NCBI GenBank assembly: GCA_016841825.1 | Contig: JAENYK010000002.1 | Location: 186,001 to 250,000 of the forward strand | Reading direction: 5' to 3' | DNA length: 64,000 nucleotides | Source: Halothermothrix sp. | GTDB taxonomy: Bacteria; Bacillota; Halanaerobiia; DY22613 | In this document: piece by piece, positions 54,393 to 64,000 of the stretch | Numbering within the stretch: position 1 is the stretch's first letter | How the letters are laid out: each line of letters starts with the position of its first letter | Notes under the pieces: generated by a model | The model's input: the letters and a program-made list of their open reading frames with translations, nothing else | Told to the model about the DNA's origin: nothing | The model's database searches: none | Translations under genes and position numbers: made by a program

Positions 54393-54546
54393 AAGTGGTT
54401 TATGCACTTATTTGAGAGAATTCAGGTATTAATATATATTAGAGTAGTTAGACTGGAGGAAAAATTCTGCTTTGTAATGCTGTAAGTATACAAGTTAAAA
54501 AAAGGGAGATACTAATTCTGAAGACTTAAAGCAGGAGGCTTGTTTT

Positions 54547-54825
54547 ATGAATTGGACTACCGAAGTGGTACAGAATGTATCAACAATGCTTAAAGGTGTT
54601 TGGAATGACTTTTTAACTCCCACATCCCGGGAATATTTGAGCTTAAGAGAACAAATTGAGTCGGCAAAAAAAGATTGGGTTTATGCACATAACTATTTTC
54701 AAAATGTGACGGACCCTGATCTGATTGATCATGCCATTTTTATGTTAGAGGCCGCTGAAGCTAAGTATACTTATTTGTTAAAGAGGGCTAGAGAGACTTC
54801 TGGTCATTTAAAAGTACAGATCTAA
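54547..54825 (+). CDS. yaaL: YaaL-family protein (DUF2508)
   Basis: 92 residues. The family block is REQIESAKKDWVYAHNYFQNVTDPDLIDHAIFMLEAAEAKYTYLLKRA in two parts (about 35-80), all helical. In Bacillus yaaL lies between recR and bofA. Here bofA follows after a terminator, but recR is 13.6 kb upstream. Function unknown. Confidence 0.88.
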   Translation: MNWTTEVVQNVSTMLKGVWNDFLTPTSREYLSLREQIESAKKDWVYAHNYFQNVTDPDLIDHAIFMLEAAEAKYTYLLKRARETSGHLKVQI

Positions 54826-54833
54826 TAATGCAG

Positions 54834-54871
54834 AGACCAGTTCGGGATATTTGCCTGACTGGTCTTTTTTT
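54834..54871 (+). terminator. Terminator between yaaL and bofA
   Basis: AGACCAGT / ACTGGTCT, 16-nt loop, seven T. It separates the two genes, so bofA needs its own promoter. Confidence 0.85.
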
Positions 54872-54934
54872 GTACATTTTCTCTCTGTTTATGGAATAAG
54901 AATAACATAGAAGACAACTTCGGGAGGGGAGATT

Positions 54935-55198
54935 ATGGACTGGCAGACTTTGATGGCATATTTATTTGGGTTGGGGTTGATCTATTTATTTATCTGGATT
55001 CTTTATTATCCACTAAAATGGACTACAAAAGTTCTCTTGAATGTTGTATTTGGAATAATTATTTTGTTTGTCTTAAATATGATCGGTAATTTTATTAAAT
55101 ACACTTTGCCAATTAATGTAGTCACTGCATTGGTAGTTGGATTTTTGGGAATTCCCGGAGTGGTGTTATTGATCGTCATAAAATACTTTATTTTATAA
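54935..55198 (+). CDS. bofA: Pro-sigma-K processing inhibitor BofA family
   Basis: 87 residues: two or three hydrophobic helices and the C-terminal TLPINVVTALVVGFLGIPGVVLLIVIKY split over about residues 58-83, the conserved BofA end. In Bacillus BofA holds the SpoIVFB protease inactive in the forespore membranes until SpoIVB releases it. It supports endospore formation in this organism. SD GGGAGGGGAG. Confidence 0.92.
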   Translation: MDWQTLMAYLFGLGLIYLFIWILYYPLKWTTKVLLNVVFGIIILFVLNMIGNFIKYTLPINVVTALVVGFLGIPGVVLLIVIKYFIL

Positions 55199-55359
55199 AG
55201 ATTATAAAAAAATATGTTATAAATCTCTATTGATTACCGAATAATAATCAGGGAATCTATATATAGTCTTATCAGTAGTTAGAGGAGGTGTCACAGCTTT
55301 TGAAGTCAATTTAAATTTTTGGATTATCTATGCACCTGCATATGAAAGGAGGACAATAA
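55199..55359. other. Upstream region of por operon
   Basis: Contains an early SD-like AGAGGAGG near 55281 followed only by a very short frame, and the true SD AAAGGAGG before porC. No terminator or riboswitch is recognised. Confidence 0.4.
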
Positions 55360-55935
55360 ATGGCCCAAATGTTAGAAATTCGGTGGCATGGCCGTGGTGG
55401 ACAAGGTTCCAAAACTGCATCTATTTTGTTGGGAAAAGTGTGCTCTGCAGCTGATAAATATATTCAGGCGTTCCCGGAATACGGTCCTGAGCGAATGGGT
55501 GCACCTGTTATCGCGTATAACCGGATTAGTGATCACAGAGTAACAGTTCACTGTCAGATTGAAGAACCAGATTTGGTGGTGGTTTTGGATCCTACTTTAA
55601 CAGCTACTATTAATGTAACTGAAGGCTTAAAAGAGGGCGGTAAGGTTATTATTAACACGGATTTACCTGCCGGTAAGATGAAAGAAAAACTAAACTTTAA
55701 TGGTGAACTGTACACAATTGATGCTAATGGGATCTCTGAGAAGGAGTTAGGTAAAGCATTCCCTAACACACCGATGCTTGGTGCCGTAATTAAAGTAACT
55801 GGGATGTTCACTATGGATAAGTTTATGGAGATGATCCGTAAAGAGTTCTCAACTAAGTTTGCCCATAAACCTGAGGTGATTGAAGGTAACATGAACTGCA
55901 TCAGAAGGGCTTTTGAGGAGGTGAAGAGCGAATAA
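55360..55935 (+). CDS. porC: Pyruvate:ferredoxin oxidoreductase gamma subunit
   Basis: 191 residues. Part of the four-subunit enzyme that oxidises pyruvate with CoA to acetyl-CoA, CO2 and reduced ferredoxin. The gamma signature is WHGRGGQGSKTAS and AFPEYGPERMGAPVIAYNRIS. Gene order gamma-delta-alpha-beta is that of archaeal-type POR. Its TAA overlaps the next ATG by one base. Confidence 0.92.
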   Translation: MAQMLEIRWHGRGGQGSKTASILLGKVCSAADKYIQAFPEYGPERMGAPVIAYNRISDHRVTVHCQIEEPDLVVVLDPTLTATINVTEGLKEGGKVIINTDLPAGKMKEKLNFNGELYTIDANGISEKELGKAFPNTPMLGAVIKVTGMFTMDKFMEMIRKEFSTKFAHKPEVIEGNMNCIRRAFEEVKSE

Positions 55936-56252
55936 TGGGAACACCAATTAAAAAACCAGGTTGGATGGAGATTCCCATTGGTGGTCGAATTGAAGAGGCC
56001 GGAAATGCTCACAAATATCATGTAGGTGGTTGGAGGATTCGTCGGCCAGTCTGGGTTAAAGAAAACTGTATCCATTGTTTGTTCTGTTGGGTATCTTGCC
56101 CTGATTCGGCAGTAGAAGTTCATGATGGTAAGATGCATGGATTTGACTATAATCACTGCAAAGGGTGCGGCATTTGTGCTCAAGAATGCCCTACTAAAGA
56201 CAAGGCTATTGAGATGGAACCAGAAGATATTGAGAATCAATTTGATAATTAG
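55935..56252 (+). CDS. porD: Pyruvate:ferredoxin oxidoreductase delta subunit (2x[4Fe-4S])
   Basis: 105 residues. Two ferredoxin motifs, CIHCLFCWVSCP and CKGCGICAQECP, carry electrons out of the complex. The short N-terminus with PxKKPGWxEIPIGG is typical of PorD. It lies between gamma and alpha with a one-base overlap upstream and a 17-base gap downstream. Confidence 0.93.
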   Translation: MGTPIKKPGWMEIPIGGRIEEAGNAHKYHVGGWRIRRPVWVKENCIHCLFCWVSCPDSAVEVHDGKMHGFDYNHCKGCGICAQECPTKDKAIEMEPEDIENQFDN

Positions 56253-56269
56253 AGGAAGGGGGAAAAACA

Positions 56270-57451
56270 ATGGGGAATAGAATAGCCCTGACTGGTAATG
56301 AAGCTGTAGCATTAGCAATGAAACAGATTGCTCCAGATGTAGTCGCCGCCTACCCAATTACACCACAGACCGAGATTGTTCAAATCTTTTCTCAGTTTGT
56401 AGCTGATGGCGATGTAGATACTGAGTTTGTTACTGTGGAAAGTGAACATAGTGCAATGAGCGCTGCTGTAGGTGCGTCGGCAGCTGGTGCGCGGTCAATG
56501 ACTGCCACTTCGTCAAATGGCCTGGAGCTAATGTTTGAGATTGTAAACATTGCATCATCACTTCGGCTACCCATAGTAATGCCTATCGTAAATAGGACGA
56601 TTTCTGGTCCGATTAATATTCATTGTGACCATAGTGATGTGATGGCGATTAGGGATAGTGGTTGGATTTTACTCTTTGGTGAGAATGCTCAGAATGCTTA
56701 TGATAATCTTTTGATGGCGAATCGAATTGCCGAACATCAAGACGTTATGCTGCCTGTAGCCGTTAATCTGGACGGCTTTATTATCTCTCATGCTGTAGAG
56801 AATATTGACATTGTAGCCAATGAAGATGTTCGGGATTTTGTCGGTGATTATTATCCGGAAAAATATCTTTTGGATGAGGAACATCCTCTTACCATGGGCC
56901 CAGTTGATTTACAGGATTTTTTGTTTGAGCACAAAAGGCAGCAGATAGAGACTTTAAAGATTGTTCCACAGATTGTTCAGGAGATTAGTGACGAATTTGC
57001 GGAATTAACTGGTCGTCAATATGAGTTTTTTGAGAAATATAAGTTAGATGATGCTGAGATAGCGATAGTTGCTATCGGTTCTACTGCAGGTACTACTAAA
57101 GCCGCGATTGATAATCTACGAGAGCGGGGTTTGAAAGTTGGTCTTTTGTCAATAAGGCTGTATCGACCATTTCCGGCTGATGCCATTGTGAAAGCTTTAA
57201 GTCATGTTAAAGCCATTGGAGTTATGGACCGTTCAGAGTCTTATAGTAATACTGGTGGCCCTTTATTTTCAGATATTCGGGCGGCAATGTATGATGCGGG
57301 TGAAACGGCTAAGATCATTAACATTATTTATGGTCTTGGTGGACGAGATATTACTGTCAAAGATTTGGAGAATGTAATAGGTAGAGTGAAAGAAGTTCAG
57401 GATAGTAATCAGATTGCTGAGAAAGTAATTTATTACGGAGTACGGGAATAG
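56270..57451 (+). CDS. porA: Pyruvate:ferredoxin oxidoreductase alpha subunit
   Basis: 393 residues. It has the alpha motif AAYPITPQTEIVQ, then VESEHSAMSAAVGASAAGAR, TATSSNGLELM and IHCDHSDVMAIRDSGWI. These residues shape the thiamine-diphosphate-site half contributed by alpha. The pattern fits pyruvate rather than 2-oxoglutarate enzymes, though the substrate is not certain from sequence. SD AGGAAGGGGG. Confidence 0.92.
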   Translation: MGNRIALTGNEAVALAMKQIAPDVVAAYPITPQTEIVQIFSQFVADGDVDTEFVTVESEHSAMSAAVGASAAGARSMTATSSNGLELMFEIVNIASSLRLPIVMPIVNRTISGPINIHCDHSDVMAIRDSGWILLFGENAQNAYDNLLMANRIAEHQDVMLPVAVNLDGFIISHAVENIDIVANEDVRDFVGDYYPEKYLLDEEHPLTMGPVDLQDFLFEHKRQQIETLKIVPQIVQEISDEFAELTGRQYEFFEKYKLDDAEIAIVAIGSTAGTTKAAIDNLRERGLKVGLLSIRLYRPFPADAIVKALSHVKAIGVMDRSESYSNTGGPLFSDIRAAMYDAGETAKIINIIYGLGGRDITVKDLENVIGRVKEVQDSNQIAEKVIYYGVRE

Positions 57452-57462
57452 GAGGTGTGTAA

Positions 57463-58398
57463 ATGGCAACTTTGAAAGAACTATCAACACGTGCCGGTAA
57501 GTTTAGTGGTGGTCATCGACTTTGTCCCGGTTGTGGTGCAGGAATAATTACCCGTCAAGTGCTGGCAGCAGCTAAAAATCCAGTGGTTGTAGGCTGTGCT
57601 ACTGGTTGTCTGGAAGTTTCTACGACGATTTATCCCTATACAGCCTGGAACACTTCCTATATTCACAATGCTTTTGAGAATGCAGCTGCTACTGTGTCTG
57701 GGGTTGAAACTGCATATCGGGCGTTAAAGAAAAGAAAGAAATTCGGACTGGAAGATACTGAATTTAATTTTATTGCTTTTGGTGGTGATGGTGGAACTTA
57801 TGATATCGGTTTTCAATCACTCTCTGGTGCCATGGAGAGAGGTCACAAAATGCTCTATGTTTGCTATGACAATGGAGCCTATATGAATACTGGTATACAG
57901 CGCTCTTCGGCGACTCCCCTGGGCGCAAATACAACAACTAGTCCGGCCGGAAAAGTAATTCCCGGCAAAACACAGTATAGGAAAGAGTTAACTGATATTA
58001 TTGCAGCACACTATATTCCCTATGTGGCTCAGGCTTCTCCATCTAACTGGAAAGATCTTACACGAAAAGTTGAAAAAGCACTATCTATTGATGGCCCATC
58101 CTTTATTAATATTTTATCCGTATGTCCGCGTGGTTGGCGTACTCCCGAAGAGAAGGGTCTGGAAATTCAGCGAACAGCTATTGATAGCTGTTTTTGGCCA
58201 CTTTTTGAGATTGAAAATGGAGTAAAATATACGGTGAACTATAAACCAAAGACTAAACGTCCAATTGAAGAATGGTTAAAGCCACAAGGTCGTTTCAAAC
58301 ATTTGTTCAAACCGGAGAATAAGTATTTAATTGAAGAAGAGCAGAAGCGTGTGGATAATAGATGGGAGATGTTGTTACAACGCGCTGGCGAAATTTAA
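57463..58398 (+). CDS. porB: Pyruvate:ferredoxin oxidoreductase beta subunit
   Basis: 311 residues. Thiamine-diphosphate-binding subunit with the cluster ligands CPGCGAG near 22, GDGGTYDIGFQSL near 108 and YDNGAYMNTGIQRSS. A [4Fe-4S] cluster is held by CPGC and downstream Cys. It completes porCDAB. The intergenic repeat copy B and a terminator (58526) follow. Confidence 0.93.
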   Translation: MATLKELSTRAGKFSGGHRLCPGCGAGIITRQVLAAAKNPVVVGCATGCLEVSTTIYPYTAWNTSYIHNAFENAAATVSGVETAYRALKKRKKFGLEDTEFNFIAFGGDGGTYDIGFQSLSGAMERGHKMLYVCYDNGAYMNTGIQRSSATPLGANTTTSPAGKVIPGKTQYRKELTDIIAAHYIPYVAQASPSNWKDLTRKVEKALSIDGPSFINILSVCPRGWRTPEEKGLEIQRTAIDSCFWPLFEIENGVKYTVNYKPKTKRPIEEWLKPQGRFKHLFKPENKYLIEEEQKRVDNRWEMLLQRAGEI

Positions 58399-58400
58399 CG

Positions 58401-58511
58401 ACATTTTAGAAGGGAAGTATCTAAATAGTGTTTACTTCAGTGTGGGTACAAGTCTTCTTCTGAAGTCGTTAAACTAAAGAATTAACAGCTTGCTTTTAAT
58501 GCGACTTTAAT
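58401..58511 (+). repeat. Intergenic repeat, copy B
   Basis: About 111 bases, with the middle hairpin missing compared with copies A and C. It has GTGTTTACTTCAGTG, then ACTTCAG (58434-58440) pairing perfectly with CTGAAGT (58460-58466), AAGTCGTTAAAC, TTAACAGCTTGC and GCGACTTTAAT. It starts 3 bases after the porB stop. Confidence 0.75.
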
Positions 58512-58525
58512 GGATTTCTTAAAAA

Positions 58526-58554
58526 AACCTCTGTTGTATTGGCAGAGGTTTTTT
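58526..58554 (+). terminator. Terminator of por operon
   Basis: AACCTCTG / CAGAGGTT, 9-nt loop, TTTTTT; it follows repeat copy B. Confidence 0.85.
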
Positions 58555-58697
58555 AATATAAAGAATATTAGGATCATTGATGGTTTTATTATATCTGCTA
58601 TAATTTCCCGCATAAGTGATTTATGGTACGAATAAAGGGATTTATGTGTTAATGGAGAACTAATTTATTAAGTAGAGAGAATAGGGGGGGGGAGAAA

Positions 58698-59579
58698 TTG
58701 CGAAACACGTTATATATACTTTTGCTGGTTGGACTTCTAATTTTTACTTATATCCCGGAAGTTGGGGCTCGGGGAGTTACTTTATCATATCAACCAGTAG
58801 GTGGAGATTTAACATATCAGACAATAATTTTATTAGATAGCGTTGTGGATTCTGGAAGTACTCATATCTCTACGAGAATAGCCCTTAGTAGCAGAATGGA
58901 GAATGCTATTACCGATGATAATGGGAATCTATTCTTCAAAGTCACCTTTAAAGATATCAAATTGGAGAAATACAACCGGGAGATACAGATAACAGAAAAA
59001 GTGGCTCATAAATCTGGACTGGATGACAGGAGAGATATTGAAGTAACTCTTCGAAATGATGTTTTACATAAATGGAATAATTTGGTCATAACTGATAAAG
59101 GATTGATTTTGGAAAAATATTTCTCCTTTGATCTGGGTAAAGTAGATTTTTTCGACATGACGAGAATTGCAGAACAGTTTTTTATTCTTTTACCTGACAA
59201 AGAATTGGAAGTAGGTCAACAATGGGTTGACACATATACATCTATTTTTCCACCATACGATCAGGGAGATCCTTTTCTGGGGTTTATTACTTATACTTAT
59301 TTAGGTCAGGAAGAACACATGGGGATTGTCAGTCATAAGATAAAGGCTGTCACTTACTTTGATCAGGAGGAACGAATGAGTGAAGATCGAGGTATGACCA
59401 AAGCTTCCTGGGTCAGTATGGGGAATTTGTATTTTGCAGTTGATGGCAATTATCTGATAGAAAGCGATTTTACCAGTGATTTTTCCGTGTTCATTAAGAT
59501 GGTAGGAGAGGATCAGACTGAGGTGAAGAACTATATTCAGACAGGGGTTAAGTACAATATCCAGCTGGTCACTAATTGA
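58698..59579 (+). CDS. Secreted protein of unknown function
   Basis: 293 residues from TTG 58698 (purine-rich SD GGGGGGGGAG). A signal peptide is clear (LYILLLVGLLIFTYI, then GARG). The mature part is beta-rich: YQPVGGDLTYQTIILLDS, KYFSFDLGKVDFFDM and LEVGQQWVDTYTSIFPPYDQ. No catalytic motif or known domain is recognised. Possibly a DUF6263-like periplasmic protein. Followed by its own terminator. Confidence 0.7.
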   Translation: MRNTLYILLLVGLLIFTYIPEVGARGVTLSYQPVGGDLTYQTIILLDSVVDSGSTHISTRIALSSRMENAITDDNGNLFFKVTFKDIKLEKYNREIQITEKVAHKSGLDDRRDIEVTLRNDVLHKWNNLVITDKGLILEKYFSFDLGKVDFFDMTRIAEQFFILLPDKELEVGQQWVDTYTSIFPPYDQGDPFLGFITYTYLGQEEHMGIVSHKIKAVTYFDQEERMSEDRGMTKASWVSMGNLYFAVDGNYLIESDFTSDFSVFIKMVGEDQTEVKNYIQTGVKYNIQLVTN

Positions 59580-59616
59580 TAATGATCAAGCAAGGTTAAT
59601 AGATAACAGAGGGTAC

Positions 59617-59662
59617 AAAAAGCCACCGGGGAATTTATTGGAATACATCTGGCGGCTTTTTT
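59617..59662 (+). terminator. Terminator of secreted-protein gene
   Basis: AAAGCC-A-CC / GG-C-GGCTTT with a 20-nt loop and TTTTTT; one internal mismatch. Confidence 0.7.
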
Positions 59663-59695
59663 GTATGTGAGTTATGGATTTGAATAATTCTAACT

Positions 59696-60808
59696 CTAAT
59701 CTAATTTGACAAGTTCATATTTTCTGCTGCCCATACCCAGTTCTTCAGCGTATTTTAACAAATGTTGTCCGTCAATATCTTGATGAACTCCTCTAAACTT
59801 ATCAGCACCTGGTTCCAGATTAGTTTTCAAAGCAGAATTGGGGAAGCCTTCCTGCTGATTGATTAGATCTATAGAAGCCTGGTCAATGGCGACCGGGTCT
59901 TTGGAGAAGAGGATACCCACATCAGGAACAATAGGCATGTCACTCCAACCACAACAGTCACAGTCTGGAGTGACATTCATCACAAAGTTAATGTAACCAA
60001 CTTTGGATTCTCGACCTTGAATTACACCCAGAGTATATTCAACCATCTTCTCCATAACAGCTTCTGATTCTGACTGCCAATTAATTTTGATGGCTTTATT
60101 CCGACAGGTAACAACACACTCTCCACAGCCAATACATTTCTCATGGTCAATTACACTGGATTCTCCTTTGATGAGTATAGCATCTTCCGGACACCATTTA
60201 ACACATTGTTGACATTTAGTACATTTTTCTTCTGTGATAGTAGGCAGGACTGCAGAGTGCATCATCTGCTTACCACTACGACTGCCTAAGCCCATACCAA
60301 TATTTTTGAACGCTCCGCCAAAACCAGTCAGCGCATGTCCTTTAACGTGGGAGACAGCTATTAGTGCATCTGCATGCATAACTTCTGCACCAATTTTTAC
60401 TGAATCAAAGTGTTTGCCTCCTGTAATCGGAATATCCAGATAACTTTTGCCGGTTAGACCGTCAGCGATAATGACCGGGGCATCAATAGTGGCATAGCTA
60501 AATCCGTTGTGCAAAGCTGTAACGATATGGTCTACAGAGTTGGCCCTACTGCCGACATAGAGAGTATTAGAATCTGTCAGAAAGGGTTTAGCTTTGATCT
60601 TTTTAATCTCCTGAACCAATTTTCGAATGTATATCGGACGAATAAAACCTGTATTTCCTTCTTCACCAAAATGTAATTTGATGGCTGTTAAGTCGTCTTG
60701 ATTTAACATCTGGTGAAATTCAGCCAGATAGAATAGTTTTCCCAGCTTAGCAATTAAACTTTCAGAATGTTTATTTGCACGCATATCTGCAAAAAAAACT
60801 TTACTCAT
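59696..60808 (-). CDS. DUF362 protein with two [4Fe-4S] motifs
   Basis: 370 residues, ATG at 60808 on the minus strand after an AAGGGGG SD. The N-terminal DUF362 part has LHFGEEGNTGFIRP and VSHVKGHALTGFGGAFKNIG. It is followed by ferredoxin pairs CTKCQQCVKWCP and CIGCGECVVTC (about 205-250) and a late CDCCG. Such proteins occur near corrinoid and hydrogenase genes in anaerobes and may transfer electrons; the role is unknown. Monocistronic. Confidence 0.85.
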   Translation of the reverse strand: MSKVFFADMRANKHSESLIAKLGKLFYLAEFHQMLNQDDLTAIKLHFGEEGNTGFIRPIYIRKLVQEIKKIKAKPFLTDSNTLYVGSRANSVDHIVTALHNGFSYATIDAPVIIADGLTGKSYLDIPITGGKHFDSVKIGAEVMHADALIAVSHVKGHALTGFGGAFKNIGMGLGSRSGKQMMHSAVLPTITEEKCTKCQQCVKWCPEDAILIKGESSVIDHEKCIGCGECVVTCRNKAIKINWQSESEAVMEKMVEYTLGVIQGRESKVGYINFVMNVTPDCDCCGWSDMPIVPDVGILFSKDPVAIDQASIDLINQQEGFPNSALKTNLEPGADKFRGVHQDIDGQHLLKYAEELGMGSRKYELVKLD

Positions 60809-60888
60809 TAAAATTAACCCCCTTTTTACCATAATTTAAATCAATATTAGTATAACCCAAAACATCAATAAAATCAAATCTTAAATCC

Positions 60889-60917
60889 TTGTCACTTTAA
60901 GGCGAATAGTGTATAAT
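60889..60917 (+). promoter_or_regulatory. Promoter of HD-GYP gene
   Basis: TTGTCA (60889-60894), 17-base spacer, TATAAT (60912-60917). Confidence 0.7.
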
Positions 60918-60973
60918 AAAAATAACTTCAGGAAGATACTGTAATCGGCGAGTCCAAAAAGGTGGTGTCAGTT

Positions 60974-62158
60974 ATGGATGAGAGTTTTAGTAATTTGCCA
61001 GAATCCGCGATGGAATTAATGCGGAGAATGGCTTCCGAAAATAAGCGGTTAAGAATAGAGAATAAGGGATTATTCAAAAAAGTCCGGGAGCTATCATTAT
61101 TGTATGATATGAGCCAGATGCTAAATGAATCTTCGGAGAGCCAATATTTCTATCAGTCTATTTTAAAGCTGGCTTTAAAGGTTACCGATAGCGAAGCAGG
61201 AGGTATTTTCTTGGTTAATCCGGCTAGTAATCAACTGGTTCTTAAGGTGTCTTTGGGGGAGATTGAACCTGGGATTTTAAGGTGGTTGAGTGAGATTCCA
61301 AATGATGTTGGACGTCTTTTGGTTCATGGTAAGGTAAGAGAGTTAATCTATGATGAACCACTGCTGCAGGAGTTTCAGAGACGTGATTCTTACATCAAAT
61401 CTGTTCTATTCTTTCCACTAATTTTTAGTCGCGAAACCATTGGGTTAGGATTTGTGATGCACAGACACCAGGAATATAGTAACCATTCAGCCCACTATGG
61501 TGAAGATCTCAAGTTCTTAACGACACTTGCTCAACAGGCTTCAATGATTGCTGAGCTAAACCGTTTGAAGTTTGAACATAAGAGTCAGCAACTTTATTTT
61601 AAGACGATTACTGCTCTTACTGAAGCGATAGATGCTAAAGATATGTATACTGCCGGTCATTCTCAACGAGTGGCTGAGATCTCTACTTCTATAGCTTATG
61701 AATTAGGCTTATCGCAAAAGGAGATAGATACCATTCATTATGGTGCTTTACTTCATGATATAGGGAAGATAGGGATTCCGGAGTCAATTTTGAATAAAAA
61801 GGGACGTTTGACCGATGAGGAGTTTTTTAATATCAAAAGACACCCTGTGATTGGGACTAATATTTTACGTTCAATAGATTTTCTTGATGATGCTTTATAT
61901 ATTGTCCATTATCATCACGAAAGATTTGATGGTAAAGGTTATCCTGAAGGTATAAAGGGAGAAGAGATTCCTTTCATGGCTCGTATTGCCTGTGTGGCAG
62001 ACGCCTGGGATGCCATGACTTCAAATCGTTCGTATAGAAAAGCTTTACCCGTGAAGGCAGCTATTGAGGAGTTAGAAAAGAATAAGGGTACTCAATTTGA
62101 CCCTTACATCATTAATACGCTTCAAAAAGGTTCTTTCATTCAATTGAAAAAAATTTAA
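60974..62158 (+). CDS. GAF-HD-GYP putative cyclic-di-GMP phosphodiesterase
   Basis: 394 residues from ATG 60974 (AAGGTGG 8 bases upstream). A coiled-coil start leads to a GAF domain (about 45-190, LYDMSQMLNESSE, SEAGGIFLVNP). The HD-GYP domain (about 205-394) has HSQRVAEIS, LLHDIGKIGIPESIL, the GYP motif HHERFDGKGYPEGIKG, and VADAWDAMTSNRSYR. It should split c-di-GMP, opposing any diguanylate cyclase such as the one at 31752. Confidence 0.92.
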   Translation: MDESFSNLPESAMELMRRMASENKRLRIENKGLFKKVRELSLLYDMSQMLNESSESQYFYQSILKLALKVTDSEAGGIFLVNPASNQLVLKVSLGEIEPGILRWLSEIPNDVGRLLVHGKVRELIYDEPLLQEFQRRDSYIKSVLFFPLIFSRETIGLGFVMHRHQEYSNHSAHYGEDLKFLTTLAQQASMIAELNRLKFEHKSQQLYFKTITALTEAIDAKDMYTAGHSQRVAEISTSIAYELGLSQKEIDTIHYGALLHDIGKIGIPESILNKKGRLTDEEFFNIKRHPVIGTNILRSIDFLDDALYIVHYHHERFDGKGYPEGIKGEEIPFMARIACVADAWDAMTSNRSYRKALPVKAAIEELEKNKGTQFDPYIINTLQKGSFIQLKKI

Positions 62159-62508
62159 AATTGTTATTTTTCAATGAGCGTCAGTTATTTCTGACGCTTT
62201 AATTTATGTTTCATGTGAATTATTAATAACTCCTGAAAAAAGGGGAGAAAAGTTTTTTTGCTTAATATGTGTAACTTCTTTCAGAAAAAGAGGTAATTTT
62301 ATTAAAAGGAAGGATGGTCGATAGGTAATTTGTTCATGTTTCAGTAAAATACTATCTCAATTATTATGGAAATAGTACCTGTAATTTGTGGTAGACTTAG
62401 ATGGTTAATAATAAATGCTAAAGTAATTTAGATTAATGATGAGGTATGTACTAAATACTATCAGAAAATTTGAAAAATAAAGAAAGTATAACACTAACTA
62501 AAAATTAC
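62159..62508. other. Intergenic region before guaB
   Basis: A terminator AGCGTCAG/CTGACGCT (62177-62198) with a weak T-run ends the HD-GYP gene. The rest, AT-rich, holds no gene or known riboswitch. Confidence 0.5.

Positions 62509-64000
<1,492 letters not shown>

Noticed and set aside
55280-55316. Short leader ORF before porC after AGAGGAGG
   Set aside because: SD spacing is poor, there is no terminator, and the por genes are housekeeping; probably chance.

Overview
The window (about 64 kb, AT-rich) reads as the chromosome of an anaerobic, endospore-forming, diderm Firmicute, most likely of the Halanaerobiales or a close relative. The evidence is indirect. The gene content is Clostridia-like, with a four-subunit pyruvate:ferredoxin oxidoreductase, a large (Alu-containing) SRP RNA and the order SRP RNA, dnaX, yaaK, recR. 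Sporulation genes are present (bofA, yaaL, a YjcZ-like miniprotein, a sigma-H-type promoter). A signal-peptide protein ends in an aromatic residue like an outer-membrane beta-barrel, and there is an HAE3-type RND transporter. The genus assignment is inference. I see no tRNA, rRNA or CRISPR array.

Layout. 1-4.2 kb: the 3' part of a giant WD40-like/PDZ/ankyrin protein with an internal duplication. 4.3-7.5 kb: a lipoprotein, a DUF2785 protein and an S41 protease. 7.5-16.8 kb: an efflux region, with a heterodimeric BmrCD-like ABC exporter behind a leader-peptide attenuator with tandem terminators, an ECF sigma/membrane protein/ABC transporter operon, and a third ABC exporter with a sigma-H-like promoter. 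17.1-19.4 kb: a decayed histidine kinase beside an intact relative. 19.5-21.4 kb: moaA-moaC-MOSC. 21.8-26.9 kb: a MEDS-domain histidine kinase and a solitary 1191-residue Eco57I-type DNA methyltransferase. 26.9-29.1 kb: an antibiotic-resistance-type ABC-F gene behind a long leader holding a three-codon ORF (Met-Arg-Lys), a terminator and a second mini-ORF. 29.3-36.7 kb: RND transporter, GGDEF-EAL-CBS-GGDEF protein, beta-barrel candidate, phosphoesterase, and a DUF134/NifX-like pair with a perfect 16-bp palindrome at its promoter. 37.0-41 kb: SRP RNA, acetyltransferase, dnaX-yaaK-recR.

41-54.5 kb is accessory. It holds comA/comB, DUF441, a DUF155/RMD1 protein, a GIY-YIG protein, an MFS pump, a YeiH-type exporter with a 37-residue companion, a TPR protein, a frameshifted IS element, and a two-gene DUF1538 membrane module with two P-II-like proteins. 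This stretch separates recR from yaaL-bofA, which are adjacent in many Firmicutes. 54.5-64 kb: yaaL, bofA, porCDAB, a secreted protein, a DUF362 ferredoxin, a GAF/HD-GYP protein and the 5' part of guaB.

The strongest leads are: (1) two independently built, antibiotic-type attenuated leaders; (2) a repeated intergenic element (three fuller copies, two partial) whose stem shows compensatory base changes, so it is probably a structured RNA or an IS200/IS605-derived unit; (3) the DUF1538 x2 / P-II x2 cluster with an IS inserted just upstream; (4) a possible H-type pseudoknot at the predicted 5' end of guaB mRNA.
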